DNA of 64,000 nucleotides from CAZRIZ01 sp964625885 (GTDB lineage: Bacteria; Patescibacteriota; Saccharimonadia; Saccharimonadales; Saccharimonadaceae), in NCBI GenBank assembly GCA_964625885.1, contig CAZVBM010000002.1, positions 1 through 64,000 of the forward strand, in the 5' to 3' direction. Shown here in pieces: positions 1 to 7,885 of this stretch. The number at the start of each line of letters is the position of its first letter. Position 1 is the stretch's first letter. The notes beneath the pieces are model-generated. The model was not told the DNA's origin, searched no databases, and saw only the letters and a list, made by a program, of their open reading frames with translations. The position numbers and the translations under genes were made by a program.

Positions 1-23
1 ATGCTCTTTAAATAATACCACGA

Positions 24-50
24 TAAAAAATAAACCCCGACGGGTTTATT
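24..50 (-). terminator. Rho-independent terminator of tRNA-Val
   Basis: Read on the minus strand, an AATAAACCC / GGGTTTATT type stem with a short loop lies directly after the CCA end of tRNA-Val and runs into a row of T residues. This is the expected position and shape for the end of a tRNA transcript. Confidence 0.75.
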
Positions 51-127
51 TGGTGGGTGGTGAGGGACTTGAACCCCCGGCCTTCTCGGTGTAAACGAGA
101 CGCTCTAGCCAACTGAGCTAACCACCC
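51..127 (-). tRNA. tRNA-Val(TAC)
   Basis: The minus strand folds as a complete cloverleaf. The acceptor stem is GGGTGGT/ACCACCC, the D arm is GCTC...GAGC, and the anticodon loop TTTACAC sits on a CTCG/CGAG stem and gives anticodon TAC (Val). The T loop is TTCAAGT. CCA is encoded in the DNA. A terminator follows immediately. Confidence 0.95.
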
Positions 128-189
128 GTGTAATGCATTATTATGCCTGATTTCTTCCGAAACTGCAAGCTGAGTGTTAAACTAAATCC

Positions 190-894
190 ATGCGCAATAT
201 AAATGCCAAGTTAAAAAAGTTGACGATTGGTAATAAAAAATACGCTGAGTTTCAGGCTAAGACCATCAACACCAAGAAAACTATTTTAGGCGTACGCATG
301 CCTGATTTGCGAAAATTAGCAAAGAAATTAGCTCACGATTTAAACCAAAAAGAGATTGAAAGTTTATTAAGCGAAGTAAACACCAATATATACGAGCAGG
401 TTTTGCTATGCGGGCTGGTTATATCTTATGCGAAACTAAGTGACGAGCAAAGAATCACCTTGACGAAAAGGTACTTAAAATTAGTCGACAGCTGGGCGGA
501 AATTGATTCAGTTGCCACAAAACGCATCATAGACAACCAGCAAATTTGGCAGGATTTCATATCGGAGTGCTTAAAATCGCCACACGAATTTACAGTACGC
601 TACGGCATAGTCGATCTGATGAATAATTTTTTAGACCAAGGCAGTATCGTGGCAACACTCGCCAAAGTCCGTAAAACTAAACACGACGACTACTATGTCA
701 AAATGGCTATCGCTTGGTTATATGCCACCGCTGCGGTTGATTATTTTGACCTGATACTTACCGAAATTAAAACCAACCAGGTCAACAACTGGATCAAACA
801 AAAAGCCCTACAAAAAATGATTGAATCCTATCAAATTTCCGATACGCAAAGAGCGGCTATTCGAGAGTTGAAACAAGCATTAAAGCAATTTTAG
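190..894 (+). CDS. DNA alkylation repair protein, AlkD-like
   Basis: This 234-residue, mostly helical protein has the length and HEAT-like repeat look of the AlkC/AlkD glycosylases, which excise N3- and N7-alkylated purines without flipping the base. The segment VDSWAEIDSVATKR (about residues 98-111) matches the family region that carries the Trp and Asp contacting the alkylated base. The start ATG lies 62 bp past the 5' end of the divergent tRNA-Val gene and has no clear Shine-Dalgarno. The gene stands alone between tRNA genes on the other strand. It ends in TAG, so amber is a working stop here, which matters for the neighbouring Nudix gene. The family call is from sequence resemblance; substrate range is unknown. 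Confidence 0.8.
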   Translation: MRNINAKLKKLTIGNKKYAEFQAKTINTKKTILGVRMPDLRKLAKKLAHDLNQKEIESLLSEVNTNIYEQVLLCGLVISYAKLSDEQRITLTKRYLKLVDSWAEIDSVATKRIIDNQQIWQDFISECLKSPHEFTVRYGIVDLMNNFLDQGSIVATLAKVRKTKHDDYYVKMAIAWLYATAAVDYFDLILTEIKTNQVNNWIKQKALQKMIESYQISDTQRAAIRELKQALKQF

Positions 895-906
895 CAAAAC
901 CAGTAT

Positions 907-1350
907 CTATCTTGAAAATTCGTCGTAAATCTCAATAATCTCAAGTGGTGCGATGATTCCAGCGCGAGCATTGTCAATTGCGCCAAACAACAGATCAGGG
1001 GTTCGAATCTTATCTTTCATAGATAATATTTCGTCGTAAGAAAACTATTTCACGTCCATGATTTCTTTTCCATCACAGGTAGCTTCTCCACCAACCTGCT
1101 TGGCAGTAAATATTACAGAAACAAAAACGTCATCGAGCCTTTTCTGGTTGCCAATTTGGCAAACACCAGTTAACTCGACGTCAATACCACTTTCTTCTTT
1201 AATTTCGCGCTTGGCGGCATCAAAAACAGTCTCGTTCTGGTCAAGATGTCCAGCTGGAAGATTCCATTTGCCGTAACACTTCTCCTGAGTTTCTTGAACG
1301 AGTAAATATTTTCCGTTATTTTCGATTAAACCACCGACAATTACTGCCAT
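907..1350 (-). pseudogene. Nudix hydrolase interrupted by one in-frame TAG
   Basis: From ATG 1350 the frame reads MAVIVGGLIENNGKYLLVQE and then a full Nudix box, GHLDQ..E...AAKREIKEESGI, so it belongs to the MutT/NUDIX family of nucleotide-diphosphate hydrolases. At 1045-1047 a TAG stops the frame after IMDVK. The same frame then continues without a shift as FSYDEILSMKDKIRTPDLL and ends at a TAG at 907. Nudix relatives usually have a Trp just after such a DVK segment, so a single TGG to TAG change explains the stop. The full frame is 147 codons, a normal Nudix length. I chose ATG 1350 over an upstream in-frame codon at 1377 because the latter overlaps tRNA-like repeat DNA. It could be a recent nonsense mutation, a read-through gene, or a sequencing error. 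Confidence 0.7.
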
Positions 1351-1367
1351 ATTATTTCCCTTTGTTT

Positions 1368-1449
1368 TGGTGCGCACGAGAAGACTTGGGCTCGAGCGTG
1401 GCTAAAAGCCACCACTTCCATGATTTTGCGACAGCAAAATGGAAGTTCA
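1368..1449 (-). repeat. T-arm module downstream of tRNA-Leu(CAG)
   Basis: On the minus strand, after the tRNA, there is an inverted copy of its T-arm 5' half (gaacttcca), a hairpin ATTTTGC/GCAAAAT (1423-1440), a direct copy of the half (tggaagt, 1414-1420), a short core that itself forms a GGTGGC/GCCACC hairpin, and then a 21-nt exact copy of the tRNA 3' end including CCA (1368-1388). The same architecture recurs after Glu, Arg, Lys and Pro tRNAs in this window, each time with the sequence of its own tRNA. Confidence 0.8.
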
Positions 1450-1466
1450 TTTGTAAAGACTTTAGT

Positions 1467-1553
1467 TGGTGCGCACGAGAAGACTTGAACTTCCATGAGA
1501 TTGCTCTCACTAGCTCCTGAAGCTAGCGCGTCTACCAGTTCCGCCACGCGCGC
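1467..1553 (-). tRNA. tRNA-Leu(CAG)
   Basis: This is a class II tRNA with a long variable arm. The acceptor stem is GCGCGCG/CGTGCGC, the anticodon stem is CTAGC/GCTAG and the loop TTCAGGA gives CAG (Leu). CCA is encoded. It lies 36 bp downstream of tRNA-Leu(GAG) on the same strand, so the two are probably co-transcribed. Confidence 0.95.
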
Positions 1554-1589
1554 ATAAAATAACTTGTATGAATAATTTAAAATGCTAAA

Positions 1590-1676
1590 TGGTGCGCGCG
1601 AGAAGACTTGAACTTCCACAGGATTGCTCCCACTACCACCTCAAGGTAGCGCGTATACCAATTCCGCCACGCGCGC
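1590..1676 (-). tRNA. tRNA-Leu(GAG)
   Basis: This is a class II tRNA with acceptor stem GCGCGCG/CGCGCGC, anticodon stem CTACC/GGTAG and loop TTGAGGT, giving anticodon GAG (Leu). CCA is encoded. It is first in the pair with tRNA-Leu(CAG). Confidence 0.95.
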
Positions 1677-1730
1677 ATGTATTTATTCTAATTGTTAAAT
1701 TGGTTTATATTACAAATCTGTGCTAAACGC

Positions 1731-1789
1731 ACTGGCGCGTATACGAATAATCAATTTCGAGTTGTACCAACTCCGCCGCCACGCGCGCG
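1731..1789 (-). pseudogene. tRNA-Leu 5' remnant
   Basis: The minus strand at 1765-1789 repeats the first bases of the neighbouring tRNA-Leu genes (GCGCGCGTGGCGG, then GAGTTGGTA in place of AATTGGTA). A second fragment near 1732-1742 repeats the gcgcgtatac of the D-arm region. No anticodon arm or 3' half follows, so this is debris of a partial tRNA duplication rather than a working gene. Confidence 0.5.
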
Positions 1790-1809
1790 TACTCCGTATT
1801 ATAACCTTT

Positions 1810-3645
1810 TTATGGGGTAGTGTAAACTAAATTTTGCTCGACCAGGAAGTTGCCAAGATCAAAATAGCGCGATTGAGGTGAGGCTAACACACTGCCCGCT
1901 CGGAAAGTTTGCGTCGAATCGTTAACTACGTAGCTAAACCTTGAACGTACGAGGCCGATTGCCGGCACGTCATTTAGCCAGTGCTCGACAAACGATTGAT
2001 ATTTAGCCTGACGTAGGTCCAAATCGCTACTCGTACGAGCGGTTGCTAACAAAACATCGACTGTCGTATTGCTATAATTGGCTAGATTCAATCCATTGGC
2101 AAACTTTTGTGATGAATGCCAGTAAACAAATTGATCTGGATCAGACCCTAACCCAATCTCATAAACCAAAACATCATAGTCGCGCGACTGCAGATAAGAG
2201 CGAACAAAGTCGGTGTTTTGATCAGTTAGGTCAACTTCAATCAGCTCAACATCAAAGCCAAAGTCTCGCCAAGAATCAGCTAATAATTGGGCTAATTTAG
2301 CGTAAGTAGCGTGCTTTACAGTTACAACCGATAGTTTGACGGGCTGGCCAGATGATTCATGCCACAATCCGTCACGCAAAATGTATCCGCGTTTTTGTAG
2401 AGCGGCCGTAGCTTGGTCACGATTTAACCAATTCCTTGGTTCGACTTCAGTTTTACCTATGTGGCTAGATAGAATTGGCCAGTCCAAGGCCTGAAAACTA
2501 CCCTGTTCTGAATTAAACTCGCTACGAATTGATTTTAAATCAATCGCCGAACGCAAAGCGCTCCTGGCGTCAACTTGCTTTAAGAATGATCGGTCGACAT
2601 TAAAGAATGCGAAGACTCCGTTCTGAGTATTGGAATCTTGAGAGATCCACCCTCTTTGACTAATGATTTTTTGATAAGCGATACCGGCAGCGGCATCAAT
2701 TTCATGGCTACGGACCGATTCGTACAGACCGTCATTGTTTTGAAAAATATGAAGCTCAAAACGATCGATTTGTGGCCTTTCGGCATAGTAGCCAGAATTA
2801 GTCGCTAAGTGTAGTATTTGCTTACCGCCATGCGCACTAGCAGCAGTGCGTAGTGATTGAAATTTCATTGGTCCCGAACCAATCGGCGCAAAAGAGAATT
2901 CTGCCTCACGCAAACGCGCCAACTCGACTTGGCTTAAAATATGTTCCGGTAATATCGCGAAGTTAAGTGCTGAACGAAATGGGCTATAAGCAGCGGGCAA
3001 CATAAACTCCAACGAGTAATCTCCTATCTGTTTGACTTTAATACCACGCCACATTGAACCAAGTGATGAGTTAACTGATGAGCTCTTCATGAGGTCAACT
3101 GTGAATTTCACGTCTTTGGCGGTCAGAGGCTCACCATCGTGCCAGCTAACATCGTTGCGAATTGCCACTGAATAGATGAGGCCATCGCCCGACACAGTAA
3201 TCGACTTGGCTAGGTCATTTTTTAGGTTACCCGTTAAATCATATTGCAACAGTCGCGAAAACATCATCTGCACTGCCGCCTTTTCACTTTCAGACGTCGC
3301 ATAGAGCGGATTAAGCGATTTAATTTCACCGACCACACCCTCTCGGTAAGTTCCACCACCAACCATTGCCATTGTACGATAGCCACGTTGACTAAATATC
3401 ACCTGCAGTATTACTGCCAGTAAAATAGTTAGAACTAGGGAGCACCAAATAATAATCTGTGTACGAACTTCACGAATCTTCTGCCAACGATCCAGAACGA
3501 ACTTCTCTGTACCTTTTAATACCTTCTTCTCCAAGTCGTCAACAGTTTTTGTAACCTTTGGTCGACTCCAGTTCGGAAACCAACGACCAACTTTGATTGA
3601 TTTGGCTAAAGACTTTTTGTTTACCTTATCGGCTTTTGGCTTCAT
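1810..3645 (-). CDS. Oligopeptide ABC transporter substrate-binding-like protein (family 5), membrane-anchored
   Basis: This 611-residue protein has a basic cytoplasmic tail (1-61), one membrane segment (about 62-84) and an outer domain of the SBP_bac_5 type (OppA/DppA). The outer domain shows family landmarks: GVVGEIKSLNPLYATSE, LTAKDVKFTVDLM and a conserved SWHDGEPL segment. Such proteins capture peptides for import by an ABC permease. No permease or ATPase gene lies next to it. The uncleaved anchor is unusual, because Gram-positive relatives are lipoproteins and this one has no lipobox Cys. It lies 6 nt downstream of secG and is probably co-transcribed with it. The family assignment is good; the ligand is unknown. 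Confidence 0.8.
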   Translation of the reverse strand: MKPKADKVNKKSLAKSIKVGRWFPNWSRPKVTKTVDDLEKKVLKGTEKFVLDRWQKIREVRTQIIIWCSLVLTILLAVILQVIFSQRGYRTMAMVGGGTYREGVVGEIKSLNPLYATSESEKAAVQMMFSRLLQYDLTGNLKNDLAKSITVSGDGLIYSVAIRNDVSWHDGEPLTAKDVKFTVDLMKSSSVNSSLGSMWRGIKVKQIGDYSLEFMLPAAYSPFRSALNFAILPEHILSQVELARLREAEFSFAPIGSGPMKFQSLRTAASAHGGKQILHLATNSGYYAERPQIDRFELHIFQNNDGLYESVRSHEIDAAAGIAYQKIISQRGWISQDSNTQNGVFAFFNVDRSFLKQVDARSALRSAIDLKSIRSEFNSEQGSFQALDWPILSSHIGKTEVEPRNWLNRDQATAALQKRGYILRDGLWHESSGQPVKLSVVTVKHATYAKLAQLLADSWRDFGFDVELIEVDLTDQNTDFVRSYLQSRDYDVLVYEIGLGSDPDQFVYWHSSQKFANGLNLANYSNTTVDVLLATARTSSDLDLRQAKYQSFVEHWLNDVPAIGLVRSRFSYVVNDSTQTFRAGSVLASPQSRYFDLGNFLVEQNLVYTTP

Positions 3646-3651
3646 GAAAGA

Positions 3652-3870
3652 TTATTTAATATTTGGAAAAATCGCTGCTACCAAGATAGAGGCTACGAAT
3701 ATCACCGCCATCATAATAGTTACGTCAAAAATATTCTTCTCCAAACCACGACGCTCAGTATGAAGCTCACCAGAAGCGCCGAATCCAGCACCCAGACTAG
3801 CGCCACGCTGTTGTAATAAAATCAAAATAATCGTTAGTATGCCTGAAATAATTGTGATGGTTGATGTCAT
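3652..3870 (-). CDS. secG: Preprotein translocase subunit SecG
   Basis: This 72-residue protein has two hydrophobic segments around the SecG hallmark LLQQRGASLGAGFGASGE, followed by a second membrane helix. SecG joins SecY and SecE in the protein-conducting channel. I start at ATG 3870 rather than further upstream. A perfect TATAAT (3877-3882) lies only 6 nt before this ATG, and a longer frame would run back into uvrC. The spacing predicts a leaderless mRNA. The promoter sits just past the uvrC stop codon. Confidence 0.9.
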   Translation of the reverse strand: MTSTITIISGILTIILILLQQRGASLGAGFGASGELHTERRGLEKNIFDVTIMMAVIFVASILVAAIFPNIK

Positions 3871-3886
3871 GAGATGATTATACCAA

Positions 3887-5380
3887 TTATCGCGATGGTT
3901 GACTAGTTTGATCGCGAAAAGCGCGCCAAACCAGCTCAGCTTTATGCGCCCCGACAACCTCTGTTAGCTCCGATAAGCTCGCCTGGGCAATCTTTGCCGT
4001 GCCACCAAAACGGCGCTGCAACCTAGCTCTAGTCGATGGGCCGATTCCTTTAATATCATCTAGGCCACCACGCAGTTGTTGTTTGCGCTTTAACTCGGTT
4101 TGATAGTTAATCGCAAAATGATGCGCCTCATCGCGCAGACGCTGAAACAGGCGTAAGGCCGGATCTTCTTTCGATAAGTTAACCGCCAAATAGTCCCCGC
4201 CTATTCGACGACAAATCAGGTCGGTAGGTAAAGTTATATTAGAACCGGCTTGGCTTACAATAATTTCTTCAAATTTCTCAGCCAGAGCAAAAATAGGAAT
4301 ATTAGCCTTGCCTAAGACTGTCAGTTGTTCAACCGCCGTCGCTAATTGTGGTCGGCCGCCATCGATCAGAATCAAATCTGGCACACCCCACTTAGCCACA
4401 TTAGCTGGCCTAAAACGACGCGACAAGACCTCTTTAATAGCCATCACATCATTGTTTTGATCGATTCGCATCTTAAAACGTCGATAATCTGGGCGACTCG
4501 GCAAGCCATTAACAAATACCACCATGCTTGCTACCACGTTCGTGCCGCCTAGGTGCGAAACATCAAACCCTTCAATGCGATACGGCTCAGCTTTTAGACC
4601 AAACAGCTCTTTAACTGCCCTAATGCCTGGATCGTACATTACTGAATCAACCCCATACTCTTGTAGATGAATTTTTTGCTGCAAACTGCGTAGATGGCAA
4701 AGCTTGTCGCGATAAGCTTTGGCTGTTTCAAAATCCTGCTGCTCGGCAGCGCAACGCATTGATTTCTCTAAATCAGCTGTCACTTTTAGACGACCGCCAC
4801 TTAGAAATTTCACTATCTGCCTTAAATCACGACGGTAGTTCTGTAAAGCCCCTGAGGTTGATACATCTGGCTCTAAGCCAATTTGCCGATATAAGCTAGT
4901 CTGACTTTTACTACCATATGGCCGAATAAAATAAGGAAAGATCCGTCGTAAATAGCGCAAAGCTTGGCGGATCGGATAGGCGTTGTAGTACGGCCCAAAA
5001 TAAGTTGCCCGGTCATCATTTGGCAAACGAACCAAAGTTATATCTGGTATGTCTTTGTATAGGGTTATTTTTATGTATGTATTAGATTTATCATCGCGTA
5101 ATAAAATATTGTAGCGCGGTTGGTGGCGCTTAATCAGTTCGGCCTCCAAGATTAGAGCATCTAACTCACTCTCAGTTTGAATCCAATCTAGGTCGGTAAT
5201 TTCATTAACCAAGGCCAAAGTTTTATTATCACGTACGCGTTTAGAAAAGTATTGTCCAACACGTTGGCGTAGGCGCACCGCCTTGCCAACATAAATGATC
5301 TCGTTAGCAACACTTTTAAAGAGATATACGCCCGGTTTTAGTGGCAGTTTTTTAATTTTGTCAGCCAGATACCTATTCAT
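3887..5380 (-). CDS. uvrC: UvrABC excinuclease subunit C
   Basis: This 497-residue protein starts with a GIY-YIG nuclease domain (PGVYLF...IIYVGKA, about 15-34) that makes the 3' incision. A UvrB-binding UVR segment follows near 200, then the RNase H-like C-terminal nuclease (IEGFDVSHLGGTNVVASMVVF) for the 5' incision, and a final helix-hairpin-helix (DDIKGIGPSTRARLQRRFGG). It is shorter than the roughly 600 residues usual in E. coli. I chose ATG 5380 because GGAAG lies 4-8 nt upstream. The partner uvrA is about 5 kb away; uvrB is not in the window. Confidence 0.95.
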   Translation of the reverse strand: MNRYLADKIKKLPLKPGVYLFKSVANEIIYVGKAVRLRQRVGQYFSKRVRDNKTLALVNEITDLDWIQTESELDALILEAELIKRHQPRYNILLRDDKSNTYIKITLYKDIPDITLVRLPNDDRATYFGPYYNAYPIRQALRYLRRIFPYFIRPYGSKSQTSLYRQIGLEPDVSTSGALQNYRRDLRQIVKFLSGGRLKVTADLEKSMRCAAEQQDFETAKAYRDKLCHLRSLQQKIHLQEYGVDSVMYDPGIRAVKELFGLKAEPYRIEGFDVSHLGGTNVVASMVVFVNGLPSRPDYRRFKMRIDQNNDVMAIKEVLSRRFRPANVAKWGVPDLILIDGGRPQLATAVEQLTVLGKANIPIFALAEKFEEIIVSQAGSNITLPTDLICRRIGGDYLAVNLSKEDPALRLFQRLRDEAHHFAINYQTELKRKQQLRGGLDDIKGIGPSTRARLQRRFGGTAKIAQASLSELTEVVGAHKAELVWRAFRDQTSQPSR

Positions 5381-5390
5381 ACTTCCTTCC

Positions 5391-5418
5391 AAAACAAAAT
5401 CCCCCAATTGGAGGATCT
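5391..5418 (-). terminator. Terminator between rplY and uvrC
   Basis: On the minus strand the stem GATCCTCC/GGGGGATTTTG is followed by TTTTGTTTT-like sequence. It lies downstream of rplY and just before the uvrC ribosome-binding site, so it may partly separate the two genes. Confidence 0.55.
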
Positions 5419-5434
5419 TGTTTGCTTAGGCATA

Positions 5435-6163
5435 TTATTCTTTTTTAGCTTCGGCTTCGGCTTCAGCTGGAGCGCCAGCCTTGGCTTCACCTTCACCCTC
5501 TTCAGCTGGAGCTTCAGTGTCACCACCTTTTTCAGCTTCAACCTCGGATTCGTCAGTTGCATCACCGCCAGCCGCTTCATTAGCCGCTTCAAGTTCGGCT
5601 GGGTCATAGACGTTAACAATCGCCAGATTTTCGTCAATTTCCTTATCGGCGAATTCAACACCTTTTGGCAATTTCACATCAGATACAGCAATTGAATCTT
5701 CTAGCGTCTCAAGTCCCCTAATATCAATCTCCAAAACCGGGATCATATCAGCTGGTTTAGCCGATAGCTCAATACTATCCAGCACCTGCATAACCACTAG
5801 GCCAGCGCGTTCGGCTAGGCTTTCACCATGACCAATTAGGCGAATTGGAACTTCAGTTTCGATTGCTTCATCAGCCGAAATCAAATGAAATTCGATGTTG
5901 TAAAGCTTACCAGACACTACATCACGATCAATGTTTTTAATAATCGCTAGATGCTTCTTATTATCAATATTAAGATCGACTGGCGTACTAGTTCCAACCT
6001 TGGTAATTAACTTTTCTAGTGCTAGTTCGTCAGCTTGAACATTAATTGGCTCTTTGTCTGCTCCGTACGCCACGCCTGGGATAACTCCACTAGCGCGCAA
6101 ACTGCGGACTTTTTTACCAATCAAATCTCGCTTCGACAGCTTAAACTCAACTCGTTCAGACAT
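5435..6163 (-). CDS. rplY: 50S ribosomal protein bL25 (CTC/TL5 family)
   Basis: This 242-residue protein has the N-terminal 5S-rRNA-binding bL25 domain (1-90, with LRASGVIPGVAYG) and the TL5/CTC beta domain (about 95-185). It ends in a long Glu/Ala-rich tail (190-242) that is low complexity and probably disordered. The ATG has a GAGGAGAT Shine-Dalgarno. bL25 stabilises the central protuberance of the 50S subunit. Tail length varies widely in the family. Confidence 0.93.
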   Translation of the reverse strand: MSERVEFKLSKRDLIGKKVRSLRASGVIPGVAYGADKEPINVQADELALEKLITKVGTSTPVDLNIDNKKHLAIIKNIDRDVVSGKLYNIEFHLISADEAIETEVPIRLIGHGESLAERAGLVVMQVLDSIELSAKPADMIPVLEIDIRGLETLEDSIAVSDVKLPKGVEFADKEIDENLAIVNVYDPAELEAANEAAGGDATDESEVEAEKGGDTEAPAEEGEGEAKAGAPAEAEAEAKKE

Positions 6164-6223
6164 ATATCTCCTCTAATTTTGGTCGTAATTTTGTTTAATT
6201 TTACCACTTTCACCAGCAAAAAT

Positions 6224-7837
6224 CTAGGGGTTGGTTATTTTTAAAATTTCACGCTTGATTTCTGGTACAATTTCTGGCGACGGTAAGGAGTTGGCAAGTC
6301 GCAGAATTGGCAACATAATCTGTCGCACCACTGGTTTAGTAGGCGTTGCTAGTCTAACCTCAGACAACAATAGCAACGGCTTGACCGCATCACCCAGTCG
6401 CACACTTTTTAGCAAGGCTTCTGAACCAGTTAAGATTAACGCAACTTGTTCTAGCTCAACTTTAAACAACTTCATTTCTTGAGTGAGCGATAGTAGAACT
6501 CGCTCTAGCTTAGCTTGATTGTCACCGGTCAGCTTCAACTCAATTACCGGTACCAACCCAGCTTCCTGAGCAAGTTTAGTAAAGCGGGACGCCAAATGTG
6601 AGTTAGTTAAGATCGCCATATCGTCAAGCGAATCTGCCAACTCATACCAGATTCGCCAGCTCACAAAATCAAAACCATATTGACGATACATCGCCAAGCG
6701 ACTATTTAAACCGTCTAGTCCAGCGGTAATTCGTGATTGCCTAAAACCTGGCAATTGCTCATAACCAGCGTCGGCTCGAACACCCAGCAGCACATTGTGC
6801 GGTAGATTGATTTTTCCGAAACCAGCCACAATCTGTGGGTCAAGTAAAATCGCACTATAAGCTGCCGGCAGGCTATCGCTACTTAACATTAAATCAGCTA
6901 ACTCGACATACTTTCCAAATTTAAATTCATTAAAAATCTCATTTGGGGCATCTATATGCAGCAGCGGCAACGGGTTTTCCGACCAGAGCCGACAGATCTT
7001 GCGTAGCTGTCGATGAAAATTTGGTCGTCCGCGCACCACTTTAAGCTGAGCAAAATCTAAATAGTCCATATCAACTTCGCTAAGCGACAGCTCCTCGCCA
7101 GCTTCAATTTGTCGCGCCCCGGCCATCAATAAGCCAGCCTCATCTTCAATACTCAAATCAAGTTGCGACACTACTAGCGCCACACGAAGCCATTCAGTAT
7201 CTGGGAAAGTTGCCCTAGCCTCACCCTCAATCACTGTTTCGCCATCTGACAGCCACCATTTGCCATTTGCCCCCTGCACAAACACTCGTTTGGTTGATTC
7301 AGAAATTTTAATTTGCGCCAAGGCCTGATTGCGATTTTCAGCCGCCAAAAGTAGCCAATCAGCCAGCTTAGCCAAATCGCCACTTGTCGGTTGGTCACAA
7401 ATCAATTTAACTTTTGGATTTTCTTCGCGATATTCAGCCAAGAATTTTAAATCATCACCCGATAAGTTAGCTGCTCGACTAACATAAATCAGATCAATCG
7501 GCTTTTCGGGTTTTTGCCACATAGCATTAGTCTTACGTGGCTGAAATAATTTCGTTTGCCCGTCAATTTCCAGACTGTACCAAACTTCTTTATCGGTAGC
7601 TAGGCTGCCTGACAGCACCTGGTAATCCTGTTCTAAAAGTCGCCTTAAACCAACTACATCAATCCGTTCAGTGCGCGACCAGTCATAAATAAACGGCGTA
7701 TCGTCGAATCGTAAATCCAACCAGCGCCGACCAGTTTCATCCGCTAAAGTTTCGAGCGATTTTGTCAAATGTAAAGTGACAATCTCAACTGATTGCCCCA
7801 CCAAATAGAGTATTGGTTTTCCCGCCCCTTTTACCAT
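6224..7837 (-). CDS. Degenerate PfkB-like plus class I aldolase-like fusion protein
   Basis: This 537-residue protein appears to join two glycolytic folds. Around residues 160-230, FVQGANGKWWLSDGE... resembles the C-terminal part of PfkB/ribokinase sugar kinases, but the catalytic GAGD motif is absent (the aligned stretch reads FPDTEWLRVALV). From about 340, GVRADAGYEQLPG, then TAGLDGLNSRLAMYRQYG, FVSWR and AGLVPVIE follow the order of class I fructose-bisphosphate aldolase (GIKVDKG, GLDGL, FAKWR, GIVPIVE). The Lys of FAKWR is Ser here, and no counterpart of the Schiff-base LKPNM segment is visible. It is therefore probably a pseudoenzyme or has a new activity. I start at ATG 7837 because TATAAT lies 7 nt upstream. 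The family call is by eye and needs a profile search. Confidence 0.5.
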   Translation of the reverse strand: MVKGAGKPILYLVGQSVEIVTLHLTKSLETLADETGRRWLDLRFDDTPFIYDWSRTERIDVVGLRRLLEQDYQVLSGSLATDKEVWYSLEIDGQTKLFQPRKTNAMWQKPEKPIDLIYVSRAANLSGDDLKFLAEYREENPKVKLICDQPTSGDLAKLADWLLLAAENRNQALAQIKISESTKRVFVQGANGKWWLSDGETVIEGEARATFPDTEWLRVALVVSQLDLSIEDEAGLLMAGARQIEAGEELSLSEVDMDYLDFAQLKVVRGRPNFHRQLRKICRLWSENPLPLLHIDAPNEIFNEFKFGKYVELADLMLSSDSLPAAYSAILLDPQIVAGFGKINLPHNVLLGVRADAGYEQLPGFRQSRITAGLDGLNSRLAMYRQYGFDFVSWRIWYELADSLDDMAILTNSHLASRFTKLAQEAGLVPVIELKLTGDNQAKLERVLLSLTQEMKLFKVELEQVALILTGSEALLKSVRLGDAVKPLLLLSEVRLATPTKPVVRQIMLPILRLANSLPSPEIVPEIKREILKITNP

Positions 7838-7885
7838 AAGCTTGATTATACTGGATTTAACCAGCCGTCGCAAATCAAATCACAA

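Noticed and set aside
1045..1047. Recoded stop codons (alternative genetic code)
   Set aside because: TAG, TGA and TAA each terminate clear full-length genes in this window, and only one gene shows an internal stop.
1045..1350. The Nudix frame as a complete short protein
   Set aside because: The Nudix fold needs more sequence after the box, and the same frame continues with matching sequence past the TAG.
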